Source of the DNA: Bin34 sp965219935 | Lineage (GTDB): Bacteria > Chloroflexota > Anaerolineae > Caldilineales > Caldilineaceae | Length of the DNA stretch: 64,000 nt | Reading direction: 5' to 3' | NCBI GenBank assembly: GCA_965219935.1 | Contig: CBDCOU010000003.1 | Coordinates: 930,001 to 994,000, forward strand | Shown here: piece after piece, positions 7,468-17,211 of the stretch | Layout of the letters: each line of letters begins with the position of its first letter | Position numbering within the stretch: the first letter of the stretch is position 1 | Program-made: the position numbers and the translations under genes | The notes under the pieces: generated by a model | Told to the model about the DNA's origin: nothing | Seen by the model: the letters and a program-made list of their open reading frames with translations, nothing else | Databases searched by the model: none

Positions 7468-10311
7468 ATGATGGTCCAAACAACAGGAGGGTTCCTAAGT
7501 CGCCACTTGGGTCCCGGTACTCGGGACGAGGCAACTATGGTGGCAGCGCTCAAGGTTGACAGCCTTGAGGAGCTTGTCCAACAGACGGTTCCCGCGTCCA
7601 TCCACCTACCCCAACCGCTGACGCTGCCCGACCCCCTCGATGAGCCGGAAGCCCTGAAGGAACTCCGGAGCATGGCGGCCACCAACCGCCGTACAGCATG
7701 CTTTATTGGTCAGGGTTTCCATCCTTGCGTCATCCCCTCGGTCATTCGACGCAACATTCTTGAGAACCCGGGCTGGTACACGCAATACACGCCATATCAG
7801 GCCGAAATCGCGCAGGGGCGGCTCGAGGCCCTGCTCAACTTTCAGACCCTGATTGCCGATTTGACAGGCCTTCCGGTAGCCGGTGCTTCGCTGTTGGACG
7901 AAGCTTCGGCAGCGGCCGAGGCGATGACAGTTTGTTGGCGTGCCAGGTCCAGACGGTCGTTGGCTGACGTTTTCCTGGTTACGGACCGGATCCATCCTCA
8001 AGTTCTCAAGGTAATCGAAACCAGGGCGCGGCCGTTGGGCATCCGCGTCGCCACGGCGCCACTGTCTGAAATGGACCCGACTGCGGATGTGTTTGGCGTG
8101 CTGGTTCAGTCTCCCGACACGGACGGCACGGTCCACGACTACCGGGAACTCTCTGAACTTGCGCACGCTGCCGGGGCCAAGGTGGCGGCGGCCACCGATC
8201 CGTTGGCGATGGCCCTGTACGCTCCACCGGGGGAAATGGGCGCAGATGTAGCGTACGGCACCACCCAGCGTCTGGGCATGGGACCCGGCTTGGGTGGTCC
8301 ACATGCCGCCTTCATCGCCGTTAGGGACGAACTCAAGAGACTGATGCCGGGGCGCATGGTGGGAGTTGCCCGCGACGCCGCCGGTCGGCCGGCTTTGCGT
8401 CTTGCCTTGCAGACGCGTGAACAACACATCCGGCGCGAGAAGGCAACCAGCAACATCTGCACAGCCCAGGTTCTGCCCGCCGTCGTAGCCTCCATGTATG
8501 CGGTGTATCACGGACCGGAAGGCCTTGCCTCCATCGCCGCGGAGATCCACCGGAAGGCCTGTACCCTCCGCAGGCAGTTGGAAGTGGCGGGTGCACGGGT
8601 GTGCCGGGGTCCGATCTTTGATACCGTCAAGATCCTGGACATGCCCGACCGGAGCCTGGATGCCGTTTGGGAAGACTCACAGCGACAAGGAATCTCCCTG
8701 CGGAGATATGCCGATGGTGCACTAGGCGTATCCATATACGAAGGTGTCTCTCCGGACGAGCTCGACAGGTTGTACGCGGCCCTTGAGGTGGCACCGCACC
8801 GGAGAATCTCGGATTTGTCGGTGGTTCCGGCCCACTTGTCCAGGGCATCGGACTTTCTCACCCACCCGGTCTTCCATCTGTACCGGTCGGAAGCGGAACT
8901 GACCCGGTACATGGCGCGTCTGCAAAAGCGCGATCTGTCCTTGACGGATGCCATGATTCCGCTGGGCTCGTGCACGATGAAGCTGAATCCGGCCGCTTCG
9001 CTCGAAGGGGTTACCTGGCCGGAATTCGCCGAGATGCACCCCTTCGAGGCTCCCCGCAACCAAGAGGGCTACCGTGCGTTGACTGAACAGTTGTGTGCCT
9101 GGCTGGCCGAAATCACCGGTTTCGCAGGTGTATCACTTCAGCCCAATGCGGGATCCCAAGGAGAATTGGCCGGCTTGTTGGCCATTCGATGGTATCTCCA
9201 TTCCATTGGACAGTCCCACCGCTCGGTCTGCCTGATTCCCGCGTCGGCTCATGGCACCAACCCGGCCAGCGCCCAACTGGCCGGGTTCCATGTAGTAGTG
9301 GTCGCGTGCGACAAGCTTGGAAACATCGATCTGGAGGATCTCCAGCGGAAGCTCGACGAGCACGGACCGCGCATCGGCGCCTTGATGATTACCTACCCCT
9401 CAACCCATGGAGTGTTCGAGGAATCGGTTAAAACCGTTACGGAACTGATCCATGGCTGTGGCGGCCAGGTATACGTTGACGGCGCCAACATGAACGCCAT
9501 GGTTGGATTGTCATCTCCCGCCGCCATAGGCGGGGACATCTGCCATCTGAACCTGCACAAGACGTTCTGCATTCCACATGGTGGGGGCGGACCAGGCATG
9601 GGTCCGGTTTGTGCAGCCGACCATCTGGTTCCGTTCCTGCCGTCGAATCCCGTCGGTGAACCGGCCACGGAAACAACGGGGGCGGTAGCAGCCACGGACT
9701 GCGGCAGCGGGGCCATCCTGCCGGTTTCGTGGACCTACATTCGGATGATGGGCGCAGCCGGGCTGACCAAGGCCACGCAGACGGCCATCCTGGCAGCCAA
9801 CTATATTGCCGACCGACTGGGCGACTACTACCCGATATTGTTCAAGGGCCAAAACGGACGCGTGGCTCACGAATGCATCATCGACCTTGAATGGCTGAAG
9901 CCGGCCGGCCTCACGGTGGATGACGTGGCCAAACGCCTCATCGACTACGGGTTCCACGCACCGACCGTATCCTGGCCGGTTCCCTTCACAATGATGATCG
10001 AACCGACCGAGAGTGAAAGCCTGCGGGAACTGGACCGGTTCTGTGACGCCATGATCCGGATCCACGGGGAAATCCAGGACGTGCTGGAGGGCCGTTTCGC
10101 AGTCGAGGACAGCCTGCTGCGGCACGCGCCCTTCACAGCGGAGATCCTCGCGACCGAAGATTGGCCCCATCAATTCAGTCGCAGGCAGGCCGTCTTCCCT
10201 GCGCAAGGGAGTTCCGAATCAAAGTTCTGGCCATCCGTCAGCCGGATCGACAATGTCTGGGGCGACCGCAACTTCATGTGCGTCTGTCCGCCGCTATCCG
10301 AGTACCAGTAG
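7468..10311 (+). CDS. gcvP: Glycine dehydrogenase (decarboxylating), P-protein
   Basis: This 947-residue protein is the full-length fused form, in which both halves of the fold II PLP enzyme sit in one chain. It decarboxylates glycine and passes the aminomethyl group to lipoylated GcvH. The N-terminus FLSRHLGPGTRDEATMVAAL is diagnostic. The PLP lysine lies in HLNLHKTFCIPHGGGGPGMGP (Lys about 698). SQPNAGSQGE-like and AHGTNPASA motifs are present at expected positions. The ATG at 7468 is chosen because the conserved domain begins directly after it; a longer frame opens at 7384 with non-conserved sequence. The partner genes gcvH and gcvT are about 18 kb downstream on the other strand. Confidence 0.95.
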   Translation: MMVQTTGGFLSRHLGPGTRDEATMVAALKVDSLEELVQQTVPASIHLPQPLTLPDPLDEPEALKELRSMAATNRRTACFIGQGFHPCVIPSVIRRNILENPGWYTQYTPYQAEIAQGRLEALLNFQTLIADLTGLPVAGASLLDEASAAAEAMTVCWRARSRRSLADVFLVTDRIHPQVLKVIETRARPLGIRVATAPLSEMDPTADVFGVLVQSPDTDGTVHDYRELSELAHAAGAKVAAATDPLAMALYAPPGEMGADVAYGTTQRLGMGPGLGGPHAAFIAVRDELKRLMPGRMVGVARDAAGRPALRLALQTREQHIRREKATSNICTAQVLPAVVASMYAVYHGPEGLASIAAEIHRKACTLRRQLEVAGARVCRGPIFDTVKILDMPDRSLDAVWEDSQRQGISLRRYADGALGVSIYEGVSPDELDRLYAALEVAPHRRISDLSVVPAHLSRASDFLTHPVFHLYRSEAELTRYMARLQKRDLSLTDAMIPLGSCTMKLNPAASLEGVTWPEFAEMHPFEAPRNQEGYRALTEQLCAWLAEITGFAGVSLQPNAGSQGELAGLLAIRWYLHSIGQSHRSVCLIPASAHGTNPASAQLAGFHVVVVACDKLGNIDLEDLQRKLDEHGPRIGALMITYPSTHGVFEESVKTVTELIHGCGGQVYVDGANMNAMVGLSSPAAIGGDICHLNLHKTFCIPHGGGGPGMGPVCAADHLVPFLPSNPVGEPATETTGAVAATDCGSGAILPVSWTYIRMMGAAGLTKATQTAILAANYIADRLGDYYPILFKGQNGRVAHECIIDLEWLKPAGLTVDDVAKRLIDYGFHAPTVSWPVPFTMMIEPTESESLRELDRFCDAMIRIHGEIQDVLEGRFAVEDSLLRHAPFTAEILATEDWPHQFSRRQAVFPAQGSSESKFWPSVSRIDNVWGDRNFMCVCPPLSEYQ

Positions 10312-10327
10312 CGCAAATGGATGCGCA

Positions 10328-11227
10328 TCACTCCCGAGGGAAGGCCGCCGGGGCGTCAAGTTCGGCTGCATAGGGGATGGAGGCAGCGGCCCCGGCGCGC
10401 GTGACACACACGGCCGCCGCACGGTTGGCCAGCGCGAGAGCTGTTTCGGCGGATCCCGATTTCATGAACCCGGCCATGAAGTAGCCGATAAAGGTGTCGC
10501 CGGCGCCTGTCGTGTCGACCGGACGAACGGAAATGCCATCAACGGCGACGGTGCCCTGTGCCGAACCACAGTAGGCTCCATCCGCTCCCTTGGTGACCAC
10601 TACGATCATGTCCGGAAAGCGGTTCAGCAGGTGACCGGCAATCCGTTCCGCCTGGTTGAATCCGGTCAACTCCTCCCCTTCCAGTTGGTTTACAAACAGA
10701 ACGGAAACCTTTTCCAACGGGAAGTTGGCGGAAAGGTCGTCAGCCATGGGTGCGGGGTTGTACGCCACCGACCAACCGCGTTCCGCCGCTAGGCGCATCA
10801 TCTCGGGAACCTCGCTGGTTTCGTTCTGAAACAGGACCCACCCCGGCTGTGCCTGGCCATCCAACACACCAGCCAGCTGTGCAGCCTCGACCGTTTGGTT
10901 GGCGCCACCATAGATAAATATCGAGTTCTCACCCGCCTGGTTGACCTGGATGATGGCATGTCCACTGGCAATATTTTCGCGAACCAGTACCTCTGTTACG
11001 TCTACTCCACTCTCAGCCAACAGGTCCGACAGAAACCGTCCTTCCTGTCCGATACAACCCATGTGTTTCACTTCAGCACCGGCCCGTGCGGCTGCCACCG
11101 ACTGGTTCAGGCCCTTGCCACCACTGAACTTCGCATAGTCTAGAGTATGTATCGTCTCTCCGGGCCGAGAGATTTCCTCGACCTGGTAGACATGGTCGAT
11201 GTTCAGTGATCCAACGGTAACCAGCAT
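10328..11227 (-). CDS. rbsK: PfkB-family carbohydrate kinase, ribokinase-like
   Basis: This 299-residue protein has the ribokinase N-terminal signature (GSLNIDHVYQV, then KFSGGKGLNQSVAAARAGA). It also has the C-terminal anion-hole and catalytic motif DTTGAGDTFIGYF, with Asp244 as the base. The family phosphorylates ribose or a related sugar using ATP, in the cytoplasm. The length is typical for RbsK. It lies convergent to gcvP and 32 bases downstream of the sulfatase gene on the same strand, which suggests a shared transcript and a sugar-salvage role. Substrate identity within the PfkB family cannot be fixed from sequence alone, so the symbol is provisional. Confidence 0.85.
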   Translation of the reverse strand: MLVTVGSLNIDHVYQVEEISRPGETIHTLDYAKFSGGKGLNQSVAAARAGAEVKHMGCIGQEGRFLSDLLAESGVDVTEVLVRENIASGHAIIQVNQAGENSIFIYGGANQTVEAAQLAGVLDGQAQPGWVLFQNETSEVPEMMRLAAERGWSVAYNPAPMADDLSANFPLEKVSVLFVNQLEGEELTGFNQAERIAGHLLNRFPDMIVVVTKGADGAYCGSAQGTVAVDGISVRPVDTTGAGDTFIGYFMAGFMKSGSAETALALANRAAAVCVTRAGAAASIPYAAELDAPAAFPRE

Positions 11228-11259
11228 GACATCCTCCTGCAGATCATGGGCAATTCCGG

Positions 11260-12624
11260 CTAGGCCAGCAGTTCGAGCAGCGGGTCTGTGTGGCGCGTTT
11301 GGAGCTCGTTGAGCACCTCCACCATCTCCTGTACCCGTCTCTCGAATTCCGGGAAGTAGGCCAGATTGCGGGTCTCGAACGGATCCTCAATCAGATTGAA
11401 CAGCTGGCGATAGCCGGGTACGATGCCCCGCTTGCGTTGCCGGTAGTAGTGAACCAGTTTCCACTCGTCGGCAATGACACACCGGTGCACGTGACGGTAC
11501 GCAGCCATGAGGCATGCATCCGGATCGTCGGAGTCACCGGAACGGCCCTGCCACAACCTATGAGCGGAAAGACCCGCGGGCACGGGCAGGCCGGCCAGCT
11601 CGCAAAGGGTGGGAAAAACGTCGGCATGGGTCACCAGGCCCGGGACCGTGGTCCCCGATGTCACGCCGGGCCCCCGCATCACACAGGGAATGCCCAGACT
11701 GTGCTCATACATGTTCTGCTTGCCCATCAGTCCGTGCTGTCCAACGGACAAGCCATGATCCGCCAGGTACAACACCAGCGTGTTGTCTGCGAGTCCGGTG
11801 GTTTCAAGCGTGTTCAGAATGTCGCCGACCCGCAGATCCAAGTGGGTGATCATGTCGTAGTAGTCGGCAAGATGGCTCCTGATGCGGTCAGGCAGCCGCG
11901 GGGTTTCTTCCAGCAGTTCGTCCCGGATTTCGGCAACCTCAATATCGAAGGGGTGTTCTGAGTAGGTGTTGGGTGGCAGATCCATGGTTGCCGTCGCCTG
12001 ACCGTATGCCGGTTCCCAGTAGTCGGGCGGGGTGCGCGGATCATGGGGAGCCGTAAACGCGGTATACAAAAAGAACGGATCGTCCCCGGTGCGGGTACCG
12101 AGAAACTCGATGGCGGCATCCGCGAAGAGATCGGTCGAATGTGCCCGACCCACTTGCGCGGCCTCGGCCGGATAGGACGCGGTCTCGTCATAGCGATGGA
12201 CAGGAACCGCATCGTGGTCGGACATCCCGCCCAGGAAAATCCGGTCGCCACCAGCAAAACACCGGTTGAAGCTCGCGGCATCGTTGTGCCACTTGCCGAT
12301 GCCGTAGGTTGCATAGCCATGTTGGTGGAAGTGCTCGGGCAGCAGGGGCTTGTCCCTGCGCAGAGTCTGCAGGCCGGAATAGTCGTTGTCGGTCTTGCTG
12401 ACAACCGCGTCGAAGGTGGTCAGTCCGGTGAGCAGACTGGCGCGGCTGGGCACGCACACGGCCGGGGTCAGTCCCCCCATGGTGTAGGCACGGGTGCACC
12501 TGAGGCCGTCGGCTGCCAACCGATCCAGGTGAGGGGTCCTCACGGGTTCGCGCCCTGCGCTCCCGAGAGCACTGGCGCGGTGATCGTCCGCAACAAGCAC
12601 AACGATATTGGGTCTGGTTTTCAT
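11260..12624 (-). CDS. Type I sulfatase (formylglycine-dependent), copy A
   Basis: This 454-residue alkaline-phosphatase-fold sulfatase starts MKTRPNIVVLVADDHRA, with the metal-binding Asp pair in VADDHR. The modification site CVPSRASLLTG has Cys57, which a formylglycine-generating enzyme would convert. Further metal and substrate residues appear in KWHND, PHDPRTPP and LADHGLSVGQHG. It would remove sulfate esters, probably from carbohydrates. No signal peptide is visible, so it is predicted to be cytoplasmic. A GTG at 12642 in frame would add six residues. It is upstream of the PfkB kinase in the same direction and divergent from the sugar importer operon, which supports a glycan-processing role. 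Confidence 0.9.
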   Translation of the reverse strand: MKTRPNIVVLVADDHRASALGSAGREPVRTPHLDRLAADGLRCTRAYTMGGLTPAVCVPSRASLLTGLTTFDAVVSKTDNDYSGLQTLRRDKPLLPEHFHQHGYATYGIGKWHNDAASFNRCFAGGDRIFLGGMSDHDAVPVHRYDETASYPAEAAQVGRAHSTDLFADAAIEFLGTRTGDDPFFLYTAFTAPHDPRTPPDYWEPAYGQATATMDLPPNTYSEHPFDIEVAEIRDELLEETPRLPDRIRSHLADYYDMITHLDLRVGDILNTLETTGLADNTLVLYLADHGLSVGQHGLMGKQNMYEHSLGIPCVMRGPGVTSGTTVPGLVTHADVFPTLCELAGLPVPAGLSAHRLWQGRSGDSDDPDACLMAAYRHVHRCVIADEWKLVHYYRQRKRGIVPGYRQLFNLIEDPFETRNLAYFPEFERRVQEMVEVLNELQTRHTDPLLELLA

Positions 12625-12642
12625 GAGTGCACGCAACTTCAC

Positions 12643-12997
12643 CTGCCGTGGTCGCGGAACAGGCCAACGGGCACTGCCACCGGTTTCCGCGTACCATCAT
12701 ACTTCCGGATTCTGTGGTTGGCACCGGAACGGTCCAGGAAGACGGTGGGGCTACACCATTTCCGGTCCGGCGGAGGCCGGGCAAGCCCTTCGTCCAGCGT
12801 GAACCAGTCGATGCCCGACCGATTGCTTCGTTAGCGAGATCACCGGGCCGCAAAAGCACCGCGGCAAAGCTTCCCGAAGAAGGCAGCGTCAATCGAAACC
12901 TGCTCGGAATGGACGCGCACCCGGGGGCTGTTAGACTCATCCTGAAAGACTGTCGCGCGACTTGGCGACAGGATCACCCACCAGGAGACAGGCTTCC
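12643..12997. other. Divergent intergenic region between sulfatase and sugar importer
   Basis: This stretch of about 355 bases separates two divergent transcription units and should hold both promoters. I see no convincing coding sequence, RNA gene or paired -35/-10 boxes. The only clear element is the AGGAG ribosome-binding site near 12983 that serves the receptor gene. Confidence 0.5.
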
Positions 12998-14377
12998 ATG
13001 AACGTACAACTGACCAGACGTTCGTTTTTGCGTGCTGCGGCCGCAACGTTGGGACTTGGCGCACTGTCGGCCTGCGCCGCTCCCGCCGGTGCACCGGACT
13101 CGGGCGACGCCGGTGCGGCCGCGATGGAGACGGTTGAGATTGCCTGGTACGAATGGGGCGACGTGCTGGACAAGGACATTGCCGATCGATCCATCGCGGA
13201 CTTCCAGGCCGAAAACCCCCACATTCAAGTCCGGTTGGAACAAGCGCCTGGCCAGTATTACGACAAGCTTCAGGCTGCCCTGGCCGGCGGCACCGCCGCA
13301 GACATCATCAACAACCAGACGTGGCTGTGGCAGAGCTTCTCCGCCAAGGGGGTCTACCAACCCCTCAACGAGTTGCAGGCCCGGGATGCCTATGACACGC
13401 CCTTCCCGGCTGCCTGGGACAGCGTGTATGAAACCCAGACGCGCTTCCGCGGTGAACTGTACGGCATACCATGGAACATGAACTCCATGGTCATCTTCTA
13501 CTCCAAGAAGCCCTTCGACAACATGGGTCTGGACTATCCCACCGACGACTGGACCTACGAGGACTTTGTCCAGTTGACCATAGACCTGACCGGGGAAGTC
13601 GATGGCCAGCAACAGTACGGATACCAGACCAACACATCGTATGAACGCCTAGCCTGTTGGATGCGGCTCAATGGCGACAAGGAATGGGACCAGGAGATCG
13701 AACCCAGGGAGGCACTCTGGGACACGCCGGCCATCATGGAATTCATCAACTTCCAGCTGTATGCCTGCATCAACGAGTTCGGGGTCAGCCCCACTCCCGC
13801 CATGATGGAGGGCGGCAACAATCAGATTGACTCCGGCAATGTGGCCATGAAGATGGAAGGGCCGTGGTTCTTCCCGAAGATGGCCTGTCGCGAGTGGTCC
13901 TGCACCGAAGAGGCTATGGCCGAGAACTATGTGCCATTCGGCGTTGCACAGCTGCCCAAGGCATCCAATGGCACGCGCGCCCACATGGTGTTTGGCCATG
14001 TGCTGCTCATGAACTCCCGCACGGAACACCCGGACGAGACTTGGGAATTCCTCAAGTTTGCAGGCGGGGAAGGGGCCCAGAAGTATGTGGCTCAGTCCGG
14101 CCGCCAACCGGTAACCCCCGACTTCAACGAACGCCTGTGGAAACCGTCCACGATCGAAAAATGGGGCCTGGAAAATCCCCAGCCGCTCATTGACGCTTTC
14201 GAGTCGGGCATCCTTCACTTGGCCGGCGAAGTGGACGACCGCTACATCACGGCGGAAGCGTACGGTCCGGCCCGGGACCGCATGGTGGCGGGCGACGCCG
14301 ATGCATTCGAGGTGGTCCCTGAATTGAACGCGAAGATTCAGGGCCTGTTGGACGAGTACTGGACCAGCCAAGGCTAA
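12998..14377 (+). CDS. Sugar ABC transporter substrate-binding lipoprotein (Tat-exported)
   Basis: This 459-residue extracellular solute-binding protein is of the family 1 (maltose/multiple-sugar) type. The N-terminus is a twin-arginine signal (TRRSFLRAAAATLGLGALSAC) whose hydrophobic stretch ends in a lipobox with Cys27. It is therefore predicted to be Tat-exported and lipid-anchored. The mature part has typical family features, such as VEIAWYEWGD, the long solute-cleft region and aromatic ligand-site residues. The ATG at 12998 follows AGGAGACAGG. It is the first gene of an operon with a dioxygenase and two permeases. No ATPase gene is in the operon, so a shared MsmX/UgpC-type ATPase elsewhere is likely. 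Confidence 0.92.
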   Translation: MNVQLTRRSFLRAAAATLGLGALSACAAPAGAPDSGDAGAAAMETVEIAWYEWGDVLDKDIADRSIADFQAENPHIQVRLEQAPGQYYDKLQAALAGGTAADIINNQTWLWQSFSAKGVYQPLNELQARDAYDTPFPAAWDSVYETQTRFRGELYGIPWNMNSMVIFYSKKPFDNMGLDYPTDDWTYEDFVQLTIDLTGEVDGQQQYGYQTNTSYERLACWMRLNGDKEWDQEIEPREALWDTPAIMEFINFQLYACINEFGVSPTPAMMEGGNNQIDSGNVAMKMEGPWFFPKMACREWSCTEEAMAENYVPFGVAQLPKASNGTRAHMVFGHVLLMNSRTEHPDETWEFLKFAGGEGAQKYVAQSGRQPVTPDFNERLWKPSTIEKWGLENPQPLIDAFESGILHLAGEVDDRYITAEAYGPARDRMVAGDADAFEVVPELNAKIQGLLDEYWTSQG

Positions 14378-14396
14378 CTGCCACGGAACCGTTCCG

Positions 14397-14424
14397 CGGG
14401 GCGGCCACCCGGGTGGCCGCCCCG
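14397..14424 (+). terminator. Perfect 28-base inverted repeat after the receptor gene
   Basis: The arms CGGGGCGGCCACCC and GGGTGGCCGCCCCG are perfectly complementary and abut at 14410/14411, 19 bases after the receptor stop codon. The sequence TTCTGT follows. The hairpin probably stabilises or partly terminates the receptor message so that the receptor is made in excess of the permeases, a common arrangement in ABC operons. There is no long U tract, so full termination is uncertain. Confidence 0.65.
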
Positions 14425-14452
14425 TTCTGTCATACAGCCAAGGACATGCAAG

Positions 14453-15244
14453 ATGGAACCGATGCAGGTGTCCAATGAACAGTTGGAGTTTTTCCAGGAC
14501 AACGGCTACGTGGTCCTGGATCCCATTGCCGGCCAAGAGGAGCTGGAGACGCTGAGGCGCATCTACGACGAGCTGTTTGCCCGCCGGGCAGGCCGAGAGG
14601 AGGGCGCGCAATTTGACTTGGCGGGTGCCGACGAAGAAGACACGGAGGCAACCCTCCCGCAAATCCTGGGGCCAGCCCGTTTTGCCCCCGAACTCAATGA
14701 CATGGAGTTCAAGAAGATGGGAGCTTCCTGCGCCCGCCAGTTGCTGGGGGGCGAAGTCGAAGGCGGCGACCACGCCATCCTGAAACCTCCGTTCATTGGT
14801 TCGGACACTCCCTGGCACCAGGACGAGGCCTACTGGAATCCGTCGCTGATCTATTCCTCCCTCAGCATTTGGATGCCGTTGCAGGACGCCACGGTGGAGT
14901 CAGGATGCATGCAGTTCGTACCCGGCAGCCATCGCCAGGGAGTCCTGCCGCACCATCCCATCAACAACGATCCGCGTGTCCATGGTTTGGAAGTGGACGA
15001 CTTCAACCAGGAGGCCGTTGTCGCGTGTCCGATTCCTGCCGGGGCCGTGACGGTGCACCACTGCCGGACCCTGCACTACGCAGGTCCCAACCTGACGGCG
15101 GAGCCGCGGCGCGCCTATATTCAGACGTTCGGCTTGCGCACGCAGACGCGCGACGAACCGCGGGATTTCTACTGGCAGCGCATCCAACAGACGGCCCGGC
15201 AGTCCCGTGCCGATGAATTTGAACGCAAGTCCGCCGATGGGTGA
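14453..15244 (+). CDS. Phytanoyl-CoA dioxygenase (PhyH) family Fe(II)/2-oxoglutarate enzyme
   Basis: This 263-residue protein has the double-stranded beta-helix iron site of the PhyH family: His122-x-Asp124 in PWHQDEAYW and distal His208 in TLHYAGPN. Arg219/220 is available for 2-oxoglutarate. Members hydroxylate or demethylate small molecules in the cytoplasm. The gene is embedded between the sugar receptor and its permeases. Its stop overlaps the GTG start of the first permease (GTGA at 15241-15244), so the two are translationally coupled. This placement suggests it acts on the imported compound. The substrate is unknown. Confidence 0.88.
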   Translation: MEPMQVSNEQLEFFQDNGYVVLDPIAGQEELETLRRIYDELFARRAGREEGAQFDLAGADEEDTEATLPQILGPARFAPELNDMEFKKMGASCARQLLGGEVEGGDHAILKPPFIGSDTPWHQDEAYWNPSLIYSSLSIWMPLQDATVESGCMQFVPGSHRQGVLPHHPINNDPRVHGLEVDDFNQEAVVACPIPAGAVTVHHCRTLHYAGPNLTAEPRRAYIQTFGLRTQTRDEPRDFYWQRIQQTARQSRADEFERKSADG

Positions 15245-16203
15245 GCCCCGCAGCTCCCGGAACCGGTCCGGCAAACCAGTCTGAATCGATGGCCGGGCGG
15301 GCAATGAAACCCGGCAGGTCTGCCGTGGCGCGGCGCCAGGCGTGGGAAGGGAGGATTTTCGCGCTGCCCTTCATCCTGGGCTTCCTGGCGTTCTGGCTGT
15401 ATCCGATGTCCTATTCGGTGTACCTGGTCTTCCAGGATTGGGACCTGCTGTCTCCACCCTCGTTTGTGGGACTGGACAACATCGTAGAACTGTTTCGGGA
15501 CGAGTCCATAGGGATTTCCCTCGGCAACACGTCGTACTACACCTTCATTGGCGTCCCGCTGCAACTCGTTCTGGCGCTGGCGCTGGCCCTGCTGCTGAAC
15601 GTCAAGGTCCGAGGCCTGGCGATTTACCGAACCCTTTTCTACCTGCCGGCCATGACCCCGATCGTGGCCAGCGCCATCGTCTGGCTTCAGATTCTCCATC
15701 CCGAGTTCGGCATTCTCAACAGTTTCCTGCGCAACTTCGGGATTGAGCCCGTCAACTGGTTGTTTGATCCACGCGCGGCCAAACCGGCCTTCATCCTCAT
15801 GACGCTGTGGGGGGTGGGTCCGCAGATGGTGATCTTCCTGGCCGGGTTGCAGGGCGTTCCCCAAAGCCTCTATGAGGCTGCGGAGATAGACGGCGCCAGT
15901 CGCTCCCAGCGGTTCCTGTTCATCACCATTCCCATGATTTCATCCATCACGTTCTTCAACCTCGTGGTGGGTGTCATTGCCAGCTTCCAGGTATTTACGA
16001 CGGCCTTCATCATGACGCGCGGCGGACCCCAGAACGCCACGCTGTTCCTGGTGTTGTACCTGTACCGCAACGGGTTCCAATACTTCAAGATGGGTTATGC
16101 CTCGGCCATTGCGTGGATGCTGTTCGTCATCATCGTGGCCTTCACCGTAATCCAGTTCCGCTTGGCCAGCCGATGGGTCTATGAAGAAGGCGCACCGGCC
16201 TGA
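15241..16203 (+). CDS. Sugar ABC transporter permease, MalF/UgpA type
   Basis: This 320-residue inner-membrane protein has six predicted hydrophobic segments. The first (FALPFILGFLAFWLYPMSYSV) is a family hallmark. The EAA cytoplasmic loop reads YEAAEIDGASRSQRFLFITIP, the docking site for the ATPase. It pairs with the downstream MalG-type permease to form the channel. The GTG at 15241 overlaps the previous stop codon. An in-frame ATG at 15289 lies nearer the conserved region, so the N-terminal 16 residues may not be translated. Confidence 0.92.
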   Translation: MSPAAPGTGPANQSESMAGRAMKPGRSAVARRQAWEGRIFALPFILGFLAFWLYPMSYSVYLVFQDWDLLSPPSFVGLDNIVELFRDESIGISLGNTSYYTFIGVPLQLVLALALALLLNVKVRGLAIYRTLFYLPAMTPIVASAIVWLQILHPEFGILNSFLRNFGIEPVNWLFDPRAAKPAFILMTLWGVGPQMVIFLAGLQGVPQSLYEAAEIDGASRSQRFLFITIPMISSITFFNLVVGVIASFQVFTTAFIMTRGGPQNATLFLVLYLYRNGFQYFKMGYASAIAWMLFVIIVAFTVIQFRLASRWVYEEGAPA

Positions 16204-16212
16204 CGGCATCCC

Positions 16213-17136
16213 ATGACGACACACGCGGATACATCCGCAACCAGGCAACCGGAGGGAAATCCTCCCCGCCGTGCCATCGGCAGAGTTGGAGGAGGGTTTT
16301 CGACCCGGTCGCTCATCCACGTCTGTTTGTTGGCGCTTGGTTTTGTGTTCTCAATCCCGTTGCTGTGGGTCATCACTACGTCGTTCAAGGGACAAGGCGG
16401 GATCTTCACATACCCCATCGAGTGGATCCCGGACCCCATCGTGTGGTCCAACTATCCCCGGCTGCTGAACGTGCTCACGTTCTCGGGCTGGCCCGGCATC
16501 GTCTTCTTTTTCAGGAACACGTTCTTCATTTCCATCCTGGCCACCGTGGGGACCCTTGTGTCCTCCATCCTGGTTGCCTACAGCTTCGCCAGATTGCAGT
16601 GGCCGGAACGCAACTTCCTGTTCTCCCTGAGTCTGGCCACGATGATGCTGCCATCGGTGGTCATCCTAATCCCCACCTTTCTGCTGTTCCGGGACCTGAA
16701 GTGGCTCAACACCTTCATGCCCATGATCGTGCCGTTCTGGTTCGCTGTGCAGGGGTTCTACATCTTTCTGCTGCGGCAGTTCTTCCTGGGCCTGCCTGCC
16801 GAACTGGAAGAGGCTGCACGCATCGACGGCGCCAATTCGCTGCGCATTCTGTGGGGCATCGTCGTTCCCCTGTCGCGGCCGGCTATCGTCACGGTGTCGA
16901 TTTTCTCCTTCCTACAGCACTACAACGAGTTTCTCAGCCCGTTGCTGTACCTGAACGCAGTTGAGAAGTTCCCGATGGCGCTCGGCATGCGGATGTTCCA
17001 GGGAACCTACACCAACGACTGGCCGCTCATGATGGCGGCCACCGCCACTTTCATTCTGCCGACCATTTGTCTGTTCCTGATGGCTCAACGGCACTTCATC
17101 CAAGGCATTCAGCTGACTGGCCTGGCGGGACGATAA
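16213..17136 (+). CDS. Sugar ABC transporter permease, MalG/UgpE type
   Basis: This 307-residue multispanning protein is the partner of the preceding permease, starting nine bases after its stop. Its first membrane helix is near residues 35-57 (LIHVCLLALGFVFSIPLLWV), with TSFKGQG just after. The EAA loop at about 199-218 reads EEAARIDGANSLRILWGIVV. It is the last gene of the importer operon and meets ychF tail to tail; only 75 bases separate them. A weak GCTCC/GGAGC hairpin near 17144-17160 is the only terminator-like element. Confidence 0.92.
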   Translation: MTTHADTSATRQPEGNPPRRAIGRVGGGFSTRSLIHVCLLALGFVFSIPLLWVITTSFKGQGGIFTYPIEWIPDPIVWSNYPRLLNVLTFSGWPGIVFFFRNTFFISILATVGTLVSSILVAYSFARLQWPERNFLFSLSLATMMLPSVVILIPTFLLFRDLKWLNTFMPMIVPFWFAVQGFYIFLLRQFFLGLPAELEEAARIDGANSLRILWGIVVPLSRPAIVTVSIFSFLQHYNEFLSPLLYLNAVEKFPMALGMRMFQGTYTNDWPLMMAATATFILPTICLFLMAQRHFIQGIQLTGLAGR

Positions 17137-17211
17137 GCCAGCAGCTCCGCCAAGTGGAGCGATGATGGATGACGCCCAATGATGAACCCGCGATGGCGGC
17201 TGGAGACGGGT

